A stretch of DNA of 64,000 nt, taken from the NCBI GenBank assembly GCA_964626565.1, contig CAZVFX010000006.1, positions 33,473 through 97,472 on the forward strand, read 5' to 3'. The notes below the pieces were generated by a model, which worked only from the letters and a program-made list of their open reading frames with translations, did not search any database and had not been told where the DNA came from. Origin of the DNA: CAZVFX01 sp964626565 (GTDB taxonomy: Bacteria > Myxococcota_A > UBA9042 > CAIXZC01). A program made the position numbers and the translations under genes. This document shows, piece by piece, positions 16,014-24,970 of the stretch; the first letter of the stretch is position 1, and every line of letters begins with the position of its first letter.

Positions 16014-17827
16014 AGTTGGATTGGTCGAGCCCATTCGAAGGTCCGCCGCTGACTTCGTGCCCGGAGTGCGGTTCTCCGGTGTGCAGCACCTACTGTGGCG
16101 CCTGTGGCGAACGGGTGACCGTGAGAGAAGACTGTTGGTTTGCGGTCTACCTGGAGGGTGGCACCCGGCGCAGCGATGCGGAGCTGTCCCGCTTGTCCCG
16201 GTTTCCCGGCCGAACCGAGCAAATGCACGGCGCGACCGTGGCGCTCATCGACTCTCCAGAACAGATTTCGTGGCTGGTGGAGCGGGTCCCGGGCCTGCTG
16301 GCCTCGAAGTCTGTCCACCTTGTTACTCCCAGCGGCTCACGTATTCGGCCCGATGACCCGGTCTATTCTTGTTTGCTGGGCACGCGGGCCAGCGGAATCA
16401 GGGGGTGCATGACACAGCTCACGCGCCCCGCACTGTGCGGTTTGGAAGCCACTCTGCTGCCGTTGAGAGAGAAGATGAAGACCCACAGCCTGTCCGACAG
16501 GCTGGAATCTGCCGGTCAGTTCTTTGAGGCGGCCGTGCTCACCCTGGGGGTGATCGCCGGCCTTGAGAAGCGGGGAGAGAAGATCTCTTGCCCCCTCTTC
16601 GGGCGAGCGTTGCGTTGGTCTTCAACCGATGCGGCGGACCTGCCGCTGGCCTTGGGCAAGGTCAAGGCGATGCGGGCACGGGGCCCGTTCGCACAGGCTG
16701 GTTCCGACAGCCAATCGGGCAGGGGGAAGCGGGTTTCCAGGTTGCCCGGATTGGTGGAGCTGGACTCTCCGGTGCGTGGCCCTGGCAGGAAGGCGCCTCC
16801 TCACTCAGTGAGGTCTGGTGCGTCGGTGGTTCTGTGCACTCTCGGCAGATCCGGAAAGGCCCAAAATCCGCCCCCGGCCTGGCTTTTTGCACAAGGGCGG
16901 GCCGAGGCTTTTGACCAGCCGCCCCCCTTCCTTTTCGGGCATGCGACCGCGGGCGCTGCGGTTCTCGGCTACCGTCGCTTTCCCGATCTGTTGACTGTGG
17001 AAATGGTCCGCTCCGGCGCAAAGGGAGTCATGCGGGAGATTGTACCGGCAGCCGACGTTGATTGTGCGGTCGGGATTGCCGCAGCCCTGGAGGTCAACGG
17101 GAACCAGATCCGTATCGCCGTGGCCCCCTCCAGCGGCGAAGACCCTCGTCTGTTCATCTGGCGGGGGGCCAGGCTCTCAGCCGTTTGGTGGCGGCTTACG
17201 ATCCTTGCGCCGGACATGTTTGTGGTGTGGAATGCTCTGGGCGCGGCATATCTTCTGACCAAAAAGGGCGGATGGCTCCTCTCGCCGGCCGCCGGAGTTG
17301 GCAGATACCGCAGTCACACTACCATGGCACCCGAGTTTCAAGGGGTCAGGTCGTTGGCTCGAACCGGGAAAGGGACAGTCGCTGTCTTGTCCGCACACGG
17401 GCATCTTCTCACGACAGTGGCCCCCGGCCCGGCCCCCGGCCCGGGGGCCCCGCCCTTGACGGTGATTCGAGAGCGGGTGCTGCCCTTCGCCTCCCCGGGC
17501 ATGACCGAGAGCGGGACGGGTGAATTACTGGCCGTTGATTCCCACACTTTGTACACCATTAACGCCGGAGACCTTGCGATTCGCCACGTGTTACCCCTGG
17601 CGGCCGGCCGTTCGGTTGCTCTGGTTGCCGGCGGCGGATACGTTGTCACCGAAGGGCGAGAAGCCAACTTCTACCTGCCGCTGCATGACGTTGGCGAAAG
17701 AAAAGACGAGGATTGCGGCGAGCAGGTGCAGGCAGCCGCCGAACGACTGGGGGGCCGGGGCGGCGAACCGGTGTTGATCGTGGACCGGCACGGGCGCCCA
17801 CCTACAAGGGCGAACTGGGGGGCGTGA
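16010..17827 (+). CDS. zinc-ribbon protein with beta-rich body, third gene of the SNF2 cassette
   Basis: A 605-residue protein starting at GTG (16010) that overlaps the previous stop as GTGA. The N-terminus carries a CPxCG-type zinc ribbon (C17, C20, C29, C32, with an extra C25) recalling the ribbon of the SNF2 partner. The remainder is beta-rich with repeated short hydrophobic strands (TGELLAVDSHTLYTI, VALVAGGGYVVT) and may form a propeller in its C-terminal half, though no family was recognised. A Pro/Gly/Ala linker (PGPAPGPGAPP) lies near residue 470. No signal peptide, so cytoplasmic. It may recognise the target on which the ATPase acts. Confidence 0.7.
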   Translation: MKLDWSSPFEGPPLTSCPECGSPVCSTYCGACGERVTVREDCWFAVYLEGGTRRSDAELSRLSRFPGRTEQMHGATVALIDSPEQISWLVERVPGLLASKSVHLVTPSGSRIRPDDPVYSCLLGTRASGIRGCMTQLTRPALCGLEATLLPLREKMKTHSLSDRLESAGQFFEAAVLTLGVIAGLEKRGEKISCPLFGRALRWSSTDAADLPLALGKVKAMRARGPFAQAGSDSQSGRGKRVSRLPGLVELDSPVRGPGRKAPPHSVRSGASVVLCTLGRSGKAQNPPPAWLFAQGRAEAFDQPPPFLFGHATAGAAVLGYRRFPDLLTVEMVRSGAKGVMREIVPAADVDCAVGIAAALEVNGNQIRIAVAPSSGEDPRLFIWRGARLSAVWWRLTILAPDMFVVWNALGAAYLLTKKGGWLLSPAAGVGRYRSHTTMAPEFQGVRSLARTGKGTVAVLSAHGHLLTTVAPGPAPGPGAPPLTVIRERVLPFASPGMTESGTGELLAVDSHTLYTINAGDLAIRHVLPLAAGRSVALVAGGGYVVTEGREANFYLPLHDVGERKDEDCGEQVQAAAERLGGRGGEPVLIVDRHGRPPTRANWGA

Positions 17828-17846
17828 AGTCTTCATGTCGAGCAAC

Positions 17847-17875
17847 TTGCAAAGTCCCTTCGTTATGGGTACAAT
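17847..17875 (+). promoter_or_regulatory. promoter giving a probably leaderless mRNA
   Basis: TTGCAA (17847-17852), 17-base spacer, TACAAT (17870-17875). The -10 ends six bases before the ATG at 17882, and no Shine-Dalgarno is present, so transcription should begin at or next to the start codon. Confidence 0.6.
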
Positions 17876-17881
17876 ACCTTC

Positions 17882-20800
17882 ATGATATTTACCACCCGTC
17901 ATATAGGACTCCTAGTGTTGGCCGTGTGCCTGTGCGCTTCGTGCGGGCCCGGACAACCCGAGAAGTGTGACGAGGAAGGGAAATGTCCCGGGAACGATGT
18001 CTGCATTCAGGACTATTGCCTGGCTGCCGATTCGGACCCCGATGGGGACCTGGTGGGTTCCGCCCTGGAAACCTCCTGGGGCCTGGACCCGGAGTCTTTC
18101 GATTCCGACGGTGACGGTTTGCCCGACGGCATTGAGTGGGGATTCTCCGCTAACGGAGACCCCGCGGAAGCACCAACGGACAGTGATGGGGATGGCAAGA
18201 TAGATGCCCTGGAAAACGCTCTGGAAGACATGGACGAGGATTGTGTCCCCGACCAGTGGGACGCGGATGATTCGGTCAAGCTCCCCTCTTTGCAAGGCCT
18301 GAAGGGGCAACTGTGCCCCGGCCTGGGAGTTTGTGCCGGCAGCCTGGACCAGATGACCGTTTCTTGCGTCGAGGGGGTCCCGGTGTGTTCTCCCCTGGAG
18401 GTGGTGGGGTATGAGGTTGTGGAGTCTCTGTGCGATTGGGTCGATAACGATTGTGACGGACTCACCGACGAGGGGCTGGCCGCGGGAACCGCTGTTCTCG
18501 GGGAGACCTGCTACGGTGAGGGCGTTTGCGGTGCAGGGGTAGCGGAGTGCGAACTTGTAACCAAGACTGCGGTTTGCTCGTCCTCTCCTCAAGGGAGCAG
18601 CAGTCAGGCAGGGGAAGAGTTGTGCGACCATTTGGATAACGATTGCGACGGGGAAACCGACGAGGAGTTGCTGTTCGATGGTGCGCCGCTGGGCGAGGAA
18701 TGCGACGGCTTGGGCGAATGCGGTGCGGGTGTGGTGCAGTGCAATCTGGCCAACGTTGTTCCAATTTGCTCCACCATGCCCATGGGGGTGGACGACCAAT
18801 CGAGCGACGAAATATGCGACGGGCTGGACAATGATTGTGATGGTGAAACCGACGAATTGCTTTACTCCGATGATGTGTCGGTGTGTTCGGACAAGGGGGT
18901 CTGCGGGGAATTTGCCGATCTGTTGAAGTCGGTGTGCCACCAGGGCAAATGGGATTGCGACACGTCGGCAATCGAGCTGTACTCCGAGGGCAAGGAGGCG
19001 TTGTGCGATGGCAAGGACAACGATTGTGACGGCGCCACCGATGAGGATTTCGACATCGTCGATCTTGACGGCTCGCAGAAGAAGGTGAATGAAGGGTGTG
19101 GGCTCGGTCCCTGCGCCGGTGGCAAGGTGGTTTGCACGGAAGACCTGCACCACGTGGTGTGCTCGACCTGGGGCAGCGCAGGCCCGGAGATATGCGACGG
19201 CGTTGACAACAATTGTAACGGTCTGCCCGATGACGGCTTACTGTACCAGGGCAAGATTATCGGCGATACCTGCAAGGGGCTCGGGTCCTGCGGGCTCGGC
19301 GTGGTGGAGTGCAGCCCACAGACCATGACTCCCACCTGCTCAACGAACTGGGATGGGTCGGAGGACCAGGGCACCCCGGAAGTTTGCGACGGGCTCGACA
19401 ACGACTGCGATGGCGACGTCGACGAGAATCTGGAAGCTGACGAGCCGTGCACCGCAGCCGGAGTTGGTGTTTGTGGCGAGATCGAATTGCCTTCCTGCGA
19501 AATGGGTGCGTGGGTCTGTGATTACAGCTTTGTGCCGGAGTGGGAAGAGGAAGAGGAAACCTGCGACAAGCAGGACAACGATTGCGATGGGTGGGTGGAT
19601 GAGGGACTGCCCCAGACGTTTGCCGGTGGCGACCTCACCTGTTCCGTCTACCATCCTCCAGTGCGGGAGTCCTTTGCCTGGTCGCTGGATACCCAGGCCG
19701 GGCTGGTCTACATGTCCGGCGGTGACGCCTATCCATTCCCGTGGACCGGAGAGAATATCTGCCTGTCCGATATGTGGCAGTACGACTCAGCGGCGCAGGC
19801 GTGGGAGCAACTGCCTGCGCCGCCACAATCCAAGTCCGGCCACAGCATGAGTTATTCGCCATTCGATCAAAGCCATCTGCTACTGGGCGGCGTGTGCGGT
19901 GAAGAGCTTTCTCCTTCCGCCTGGCGTTTTGCACCGGATGACGGCGCCTACGAGGATCTCTCCCTGGTCATTCCCGAGGAGGTGCGAAACCGGTACGGGC
20001 ATGCCGCGTTCTATGCCTACGATTCGGGTTCGCTGTTCGTGCTGGGTGGTGAAAATCTGCAAGGTGCGGTTCCGTCCTACATCGTGGCGCCCGATCTGGG
20101 CTCCGCTGAGCCGCTGCAAGGGGCGCCGACGCTGACCTTTGCTGCGACGTGTGTGCAGCCTGTAGCAAATGTCGCCTACCTGTTTGGAGGACGGAAAGCC
20201 GATGGAACTTTGAGCAATGTGCTCTACGCTCTGGATCTGGCTTCCGGTGAGTTCGCTGAGTTCGACCTTCCCGACTCCCCGTCATCGAGGATGCAGGCGG
20301 CTTTGAGTTGCGGCTCTGACGGAGTCAGCCTGTTCGGTGGCGTGGGCGTTGAAGGCAACCCGCTCAACGACGGCTGGAAGTTTTCGTATGAAGACGAGAC
20401 CTGGAAGCACCTGCCGGTCGGTCCGTCGGCCCGCCGGGAGGCTATCGCCTTCGATCAGGAGGGCGTATTGATGGTGCTTGGGGGACTGGGCCCCGGAGAA
20501 GCCGCTCTTCACGACGCGTGGTCGTTCGCCGGGCAGGAGTGGGAAGACCTGACTCCGTCCGTGCCCGGAAACCTGGCGGCTGCCGGGGCCGCGCTGGATC
20601 GCAAGGGCAAGAAGTTGTGCATGGCCGGCGGATTTGAGACCGGTGTGGTTTCCCATACCCCCGGATTGTCCATGTGGTGCTACGATCTGCAGGCTGGTGA
20701 GTGGGCCGAAAAGGGCGCCGACATGTCCCAGCCCTTTGTCTTCGGCACCATGAGCTATGATCCAAACTCCAACCACCTTCTCCTTGTGGGCGGTGCGCTC

Positions 20801-21502
20801 TTTCCTGAAGGGCAGGCGCCCCAGCCCCTTTCCCCTGTGTGTCGCTACTCTACCTTCGACCTGGCCACCGGAGTGTGGGGAGAGTTTTCAGACTGCGCCG
20901 AGGACCCGGTTCCGGGACCCGGACCAATATCATCCCACTCTGCCGCAGTCAGGCAGAAAGACCTGACTCTTTGGGTCTATGGCGGTATTACTCCGGAAGG
21001 AATGACCAACAGGCTGTGGCGCTATGCCCTTGATACCGGAGAATGGAAACTCATCGAGAGCAAGGGGGTGCTGAGCGGCGAGCCTCTCCCTGCCCGCTAT
21101 GGTCACCGGGCCTGGATTCGAGAAGACAAGGGAGACATGATCATCGTTGGCGCCGCCTCAAACGCCGACGACGTCTTGCGAATCAATCTCGCAGACGGCA
21201 CCTGGTCGGCCCTGGTATCCACGGCTGCGCTGGAAGTCGGATTCCCGTCGTTCGCCTACGACGAAACATCAGACGTTGGTTTGTTGCTCTCGCCCTCTCA
21301 GACGTCGGGTATCCTTCTGACCCTCTCGGATTCGCTGTTCCCCGGGCTTGAATTGTTGGCCTTCGAGGAGCCGGTGGTCCCGGTGAGTCTGGGCTCGACC
21401 TGGTTCGACCCCTGGCAGCGGCGCGCGGCAAGATTCGGCGGCATCAACGCCGATGGGCTGTCACTGGGCGGCTGGCTGCAATTCGGCATGAGCTGCGACT
21501 GA
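17882..21502 (+). CDS. giant lipoprotein with MopE-type repeats and Kelch-like propeller
   Basis: A 1206-residue secreted lipoprotein. The signal peptide ends in a lipobox near CASC. Residues about 45-120 hold calcium-type DxDxDG repeats (DSDGDGLPD, DSDGDGKID). Residues about 180-580 hold seven MopE-type modules of the form CDGLDNDCDGETDE, each with paired cysteines and acidic residues, likely metal binding. From about residue 600 to the end, repeated GG-containing blades (HLLLGGVCGEE, SLFVLGGENLQG, AYLFGGRKADG) form one or more Kelch-type propellers. MopE of Methylococcus is a copper-binding surface protein; that role is not shown here. Likely surface-exposed, in adhesion or calcium-dependent binding. 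Confidence 0.85.
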   Translation: MIFTTRHIGLLVLAVCLCASCGPGQPEKCDEEGKCPGNDVCIQDYCLAADSDPDGDLVGSALETSWGLDPESFDSDGDGLPDGIEWGFSANGDPAEAPTDSDGDGKIDALENALEDMDEDCVPDQWDADDSVKLPSLQGLKGQLCPGLGVCAGSLDQMTVSCVEGVPVCSPLEVVGYEVVESLCDWVDNDCDGLTDEGLAAGTAVLGETCYGEGVCGAGVAECELVTKTAVCSSSPQGSSSQAGEELCDHLDNDCDGETDEELLFDGAPLGEECDGLGECGAGVVQCNLANVVPICSTMPMGVDDQSSDEICDGLDNDCDGETDELLYSDDVSVCSDKGVCGEFADLLKSVCHQGKWDCDTSAIELYSEGKEALCDGKDNDCDGATDEDFDIVDLDGSQKKVNEGCGLGPCAGGKVVCTEDLHHVVCSTWGSAGPEICDGVDNNCNGLPDDGLLYQGKIIGDTCKGLGSCGLGVVECSPQTMTPTCSTNWDGSEDQGTPEVCDGLDNDCDGDVDENLEADEPCTAAGVGVCGEIELPSCEMGAWVCDYSFVPEWEEEEETCDKQDNDCDGWVDEGLPQTFAGGDLTCSVYHPPVRESFAWSLDTQAGLVYMSGGDAYPFPWTGENICLSDMWQYDSAAQAWEQLPAPPQSKSGHSMSYSPFDQSHLLLGGVCGEELSPSAWRFAPDDGAYEDLSLVIPEEVRNRYGHAAFYAYDSGSLFVLGGENLQGAVPSYIVAPDLGSAEPLQGAPTLTFAATCVQPVANVAYLFGGRKADGTLSNVLYALDLASGEFAEFDLPDSPSSRMQAALSCGSDGVSLFGGVGVEGNPLNDGWKFSYEDETWKHLPVGPSARREAIAFDQEGVLMVLGGLGPGEAALHDAWSFAGQEWEDLTPSVPGNLAAAGAALDRKGKKLCMAGGFETGVVSHTPGLSMWCYDLQAGEWAEKGADMSQPFVFGTMSYDPNSNHLLLVGGALFPEGQAPQPLSPVCRYSTFDLATGVWGEFSDCAEDPVPGPGPISSHSAAVRQKDLTLWVYGGITPEGMTNRLWRYALDTGEWKLIESKGVLSGEPLPARYGHRAWIREDKGDMIIVGAASNADDVLRINLADGTWSALVSTAALEVGFPSFAYDETSDVGLLLSPSQTSGILLTLSDSLFPGLELLAFEEPVVPVSLGSTWFDPWQRRAARFGGINADGLSLGGWLQFGMSCD

Positions 21503-21513
21503 CCTGTTCGACC

Positions 21514-22575
21514 CTAGACTTCCAGATGCATCGGATTCAGTGCCGCCTCGATAAGCGATGGGTACGCCTCGCACGGAGTCCAACAGTGGGGGCACTGGTC
21601 AGCCTTGACCCGGGCGCGTAACCAACGAGCACGGTCACTGTCGAGCAGGGTCGCCAGGCTGGACCCTGCGCCTATCGTACCCAACGGCTCGCCCCAGATG
21701 TGACAGGGATAGAGGACGCCTCCGGGCGAAAGGAAGAACGAGGCCTTGAGCGCGGCACAACGGGGCAACAAACCTCTCTTTCCGGCAAGGTCATACAGCG
21801 AGAATGATTGGAAACCTACCTCCAGAAGATCAAACGGAGTCCGGGGGAGGCCCTTCCAGGCGAGAATCCGGCGTAGCGCGGCCTGAATGTCGGTAGTCCG
21901 GGGACGCGGTGCGTGTCGGTTGCAGAAGTAGTGTCCCGAACCTTGCATGACGTTGAAATGCATGTCGTTTCGCCGGAGTCCGGGACAGCCGGTGGCCACC
22001 GCTTCGAACACCCCCTCGGGGATCATCGACACGTTCTCCGACAGAATTGTAGTGCCCACATAGGTGCTCACTCCCGGGACCGCTTTGAGTCGGTTCAAGG
22101 TTTCCATCGCCGCGTCGAAGGCACCTTGGGTGCCACGGACGTGGTCGTGGATCTCCCGGGGGCCCTCTATACTCACGGTGACCACCACCTTCACCCCTTT
22201 CCTTGCGATTGTGCCGGCAAGGGCCACGGCCGATTCGGGATGGAAGCCGGAGGTGGGAAAGTGAAAAAGGGCGAGATGCGGAAGTGAGTCAACGAGAGAG
22301 TCGCACAGCTCCAGCGCATCCGGGCGGGCGAAGATCTCGCCGCCGGTTACATCCAGCCAGGTGATGGAAGGCACCGATGCAAGCGCATCCCTGAGGGTCG
22401 CGGAGTCCGCTTCATCGGCTCGTCGGTTCCACACTCCGCAGTAGTAGCAGCGGTGAGGGCAGCGGTAAGTCAGGGCCACCGTGGCCTTGAACGGTTTGTC
22501 CTTTGCATAGGCGGATCTCAATGTGCGCAGCGGTAAAGCGGTGAGTTTGCTCAAGTCGATGCCGTATGGACTCAT
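21514..22575 (-). CDS. radical SAM enzyme with SPASM-like C-terminus
   Basis: A 353-residue radical SAM protein. The cluster motif CxxxCxxC is C39, C43, C46 (CPHRCYYC), and GGE (TGGEIF) contacts SAM. The C-terminus has further cysteines (CAAL, CHIW, CPHCWTPCEAY) typical of SPASM/twitch auxiliary cluster domains. Such enzymes modify peptides, sugars or lipids. It is the last gene of a chain in which its ATG overlaps the carbamoyltransferase stop (ATGA). It ends 11 bases from the convergent MopE/Kelch gene. Substrate unknown. Confidence 0.85.
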   Translation of the reverse strand: MSPYGIDLSKLTALPLRTLRSAYAKDKPFKATVALTYRCPHRCYYCGVWNRRADEADSATLRDALASVPSITWLDVTGGEIFARPDALELCDSLVDSLPHLALFHFPTSGFHPESAVALAGTIARKGVKVVVTVSIEGPREIHDHVRGTQGAFDAAMETLNRLKAVPGVSTYVGTTILSENVSMIPEGVFEAVATGCPGLRRNDMHFNVMQGSGHYFCNRHAPRPRTTDIQAALRRILAWKGLPRTPFDLLEVGFQSFSLYDLAGKRGLLPRCAALKASFFLSPGGVLYPCHIWGEPLGTIGAGSSLATLLDSDRARWLRARVKADQCPHCWTPCEAYPSLIEAALNPMHLEV

Positions 22576-24278
22576 TCCCCGCGGTCCTCCCGGGAAACAA
22601 GATAGCTTCCCAGGAGCATAGAATCAAATCCGGCGCTGGCGAAAGTCCCGAGCGCATCCGCGGCCCCGTGGACGATGGGATCACCGTGGAGATTGAAGGA
22701 GGTGTTGATCAACATCTTCAATCCGGTGAGCTGTTCGTATTGTTCGAGGACCCGACAGAGCTGGGGTGCCGCGGCCGGGTCGGCGACTTGAATTCTGGCA
22801 GTGCCGTCCGTGTGTATTGCGGTGGGGAAGCGGGCCGCCGCGTCCAGGACGGAAGGGAGGGCGAACGTCATCAATTCAAGGCCGGCATCGGGCCGTTCCG
22901 GGCAGGGGTAGGGCGGTGGAAACGCAGCGGCCAGGTTCTCGGCCAGGCACACCGGTGCGAAAGGCATGACCCGGTCCCGACCGAGACGCTCCTGAACCGA
23001 ATCTGCCAGGTCGGTGGAAGTTGCGGCAAAGAGCAACGAGCGGTTCCCCAGCGCCCGGGGGCCGAATTCCTCTCTTCCCGTCACCAGCGCTACACAACCG
23101 CCGCGTGCGAGGACCGTGGCAAGGTGCTCTTCCGGAGCGGAAGGCTGCGTTACTTTGAAGCGGTGAGTGCGAGCCAACTGAAGGACGTGGGTGTCGTCTA
23201 CCGGCACTCCCAGGAAGGGGCTCTTGAACAACGGGAAGAGGCCTGTTGCATTCGCGGCCACGGCCACTGCGGCCCCGACGCTCAGACCCTCGTCGCCCAT
23301 GGCTGGAAAGACCCGGAAACACTGGTCCGGGAGTCCTTCCACCAGCCTGCGATTGACCGCAACGTTAGCGAACAGCCCGCCCGCAAGACCGATGGCGTGG
23401 GATTCGAGGCGGTGGGCTTTGCCCCTAACGTAGTCGACCACCGCCTCCTCCAGCGCAGCCTGCACTCCCGCGGCAACATCCTCGGGGGCATGCTTCGACA
23501 GCCGAGCCGCCTCCCGGTTGGATAGAGGGCCGGCGCCCGGTAAGGGGCGGCCCATGGCTGCGAAGGAGTTGGCGAACCGGCGGCGGAAGAAGTCCGACAA
23601 CAGGTGGGGGTTGCCCCGGGCGGCCAGCGCGGTCACTTTGCCTTCCTCACCCTCCTTGAAGCCGAGAAGCTGGCAAACTGAACCATAGGTTACCGCAGGA
23701 CTCTGCAGGTATGCGTGAGCCGCACATCTCGACAGCGCGCCACCTTCCTTGCGCCAGGTGGCAGCCCACAGCCCATCTCCATAGCCATCCATGGTGATAA
23801 CGGATGCGTCACCGGGAAACATGGTCGCGGCCGCGGCTGCGTGGGCGCGGTGATGAGCTACGGACGTGATGGGGATCTTGTTCGGGAAACCGAGGGCGGA
23901 CAAGCGTCGACGCACGTGGGACTGCCCGGCCGCAGCCTCAACACTTCTCACAATCGGGACGTGGGCCAGCACGTTTTCGTAGTGGCGATAGAGCCGGGCC
24001 GGCAACTCCATAGGCCCCTGCCCGGGCGGGCGCCTGGAAAAGCGGGCGTCCAGGGCGCGCATTGGATAGCGGCCAAACTGTCCGCCCAGCGCAACTGCGT
24101 CCACTTGCTCCGGTTGCAACCCCGCGACCTGGAGGACCGCGGCGATGCTTAGCGCAGGGAAGCCCCGCTGCATCTTCTTTCGGGAGAGGCGTTCCTCTGA
24201 CACGGCGGCCACCAACTCGCCGTCTGCCACCAGGCAGGCGGACGCGGTGTGGCCGTCCCATACCCCCAGAACCTTCAT
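22572..24278 (-). CDS. O-carbamoyltransferase, NodU/CmcH/TobZ family
   Basis: A 568-residue enzyme of the usual family length. The start at 24278 is set by the ATGA overlap with the upstream glycosyltransferase. The N-terminal Kae1-like domain has the metal motif H142-H143-R-A-H146 and the strand ITMDGYGDG. The C-terminal YrdC-like half contains FGPRALGNRS and INTSFNLHGDPIV, both hallmarks of the family. It uses carbamoyl phosphate and ATP to form carbamoyladenylate and moves the carbamoyl group to a hydroxyl on a sugar or natural product. Acting after the neighbouring glycosyltransferase on a sugar is a reasonable inference. Confidence 0.9.
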   Translation of the reverse strand: MKVLGVWDGHTASACLVADGELVAAVSEERLSRKKMQRGFPALSIAAVLQVAGLQPEQVDAVALGGQFGRYPMRALDARFSRRPPGQGPMELPARLYRHYENVLAHVPIVRSVEAAAGQSHVRRRLSALGFPNKIPITSVAHHRAHAAAAATMFPGDASVITMDGYGDGLWAATWRKEGGALSRCAAHAYLQSPAVTYGSVCQLLGFKEGEEGKVTALAARGNPHLLSDFFRRRFANSFAAMGRPLPGAGPLSNREAARLSKHAPEDVAAGVQAALEEAVVDYVRGKAHRLESHAIGLAGGLFANVAVNRRLVEGLPDQCFRVFPAMGDEGLSVGAAVAVAANATGLFPLFKSPFLGVPVDDTHVLQLARTHRFKVTQPSAPEEHLATVLARGGCVALVTGREEFGPRALGNRSLLFAATSTDLADSVQERLGRDRVMPFAPVCLAENLAAAFPPPYPCPERPDAGLELMTFALPSVLDAAARFPTAIHTDGTARIQVADPAAAPQLCRVLEQYEQLTGLKMLINTSFNLHGDPIVHGAADALGTFASAGFDSMLLGSYLVSREDRGE

Positions 24279-24970
24279 GAGAACCGACACCTCACGATGG
24301 TGCCCAGGATTCGGAAGCCGTGCCGGATCCTGGAAAACGAAGTGTCGCCGCCGCTACGCGGGTACCGGTTCACCGGAACCTCAACCACAGTCGCCCCGGC
24401 CCGAAGTGACAGCAGCAACATCTCGGTTTCGATTTCGTACTCCGTCGCCACCGAACCCAGCTTAGCCAACAGTTCACTGCTGAAGCAACGGAATCCTGCC
24501 TGGGAATCGGTAATAGACGCGCCGAAAAGAACGTTGATCAGGGTGTTGAAGGCCCTGGTCGCCAACGCGTTCAAAGGGCTGATCGCGCCGTCATGAAGGG
24601 TGCCGACAAAGCGGGAACCTATGACCAGGTCAGCGCCGTTGCGCGCGGCCTCGAGGAGAGCCGGCAAGTCGTCAGGGTCGTCCTGGCCGTCCGCATCGAT
24701 GGTTACGACCCACGTGCCGGCACTTTCTTCGAACCCCCGGCGCAAAGCAGCGCCCTTGCCCTGGTTCGAGCCCAGACGGACAATCACTGCACCGGCTGCG
24801 GCCGCCTGGTCTGCAGTTGCGTCGGTAGATCCGTCATCAACTACGATAATCTCCGCCTGCTGGCCCGCGATACCGCGTATTGCTTCAACCAGGCCGCCAA
24901 TGGCGTGGCCTTCGTTATAGGCAGGGATCACTACCGAGACTTCCGGAAGATTGGAACCGGTCAGCGTCAT
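24275..24970 (-). CDS. family 2 glycosyltransferase (polyprenyl-phosphate sugar synthase type)
   Basis: A 231-residue GT-A enzyme. It has VSVVIPAYNEG at the N-terminus, VVDDGSTDAT, and the DxD region IDADGQDDPDD. The length and motifs fit the DPM1/DPG synthase group, which loads a sugar from a nucleotide donor onto dolichyl or undecaprenyl phosphate. There are no C-terminal membrane helices. It overlaps the genes on both sides by four bases. The GT39-like enzyme at 11.6-13.1 kb would be a possible user of such a lipid-linked sugar, but the two are not in one operon. Confidence 0.85.
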   Translation of the reverse strand: MTLTGSNLPEVSVVIPAYNEGHAIGGLVEAIRGIAGQQAEIIVVDDGSTDATADQAAAAGAVIVRLGSNQGKGAALRRGFEESAGTWVVTIDADGQDDPDDLPALLEAARNGADLVIGSRFVGTLHDGAISPLNALATRAFNTLINVLFGASITDSQAGFRCFSSELLAKLGSVATEYEIETEMLLLSLRAGATVVEVPVNRYPRSGGDTSFSRIRHGFRILGTIVRCRFS

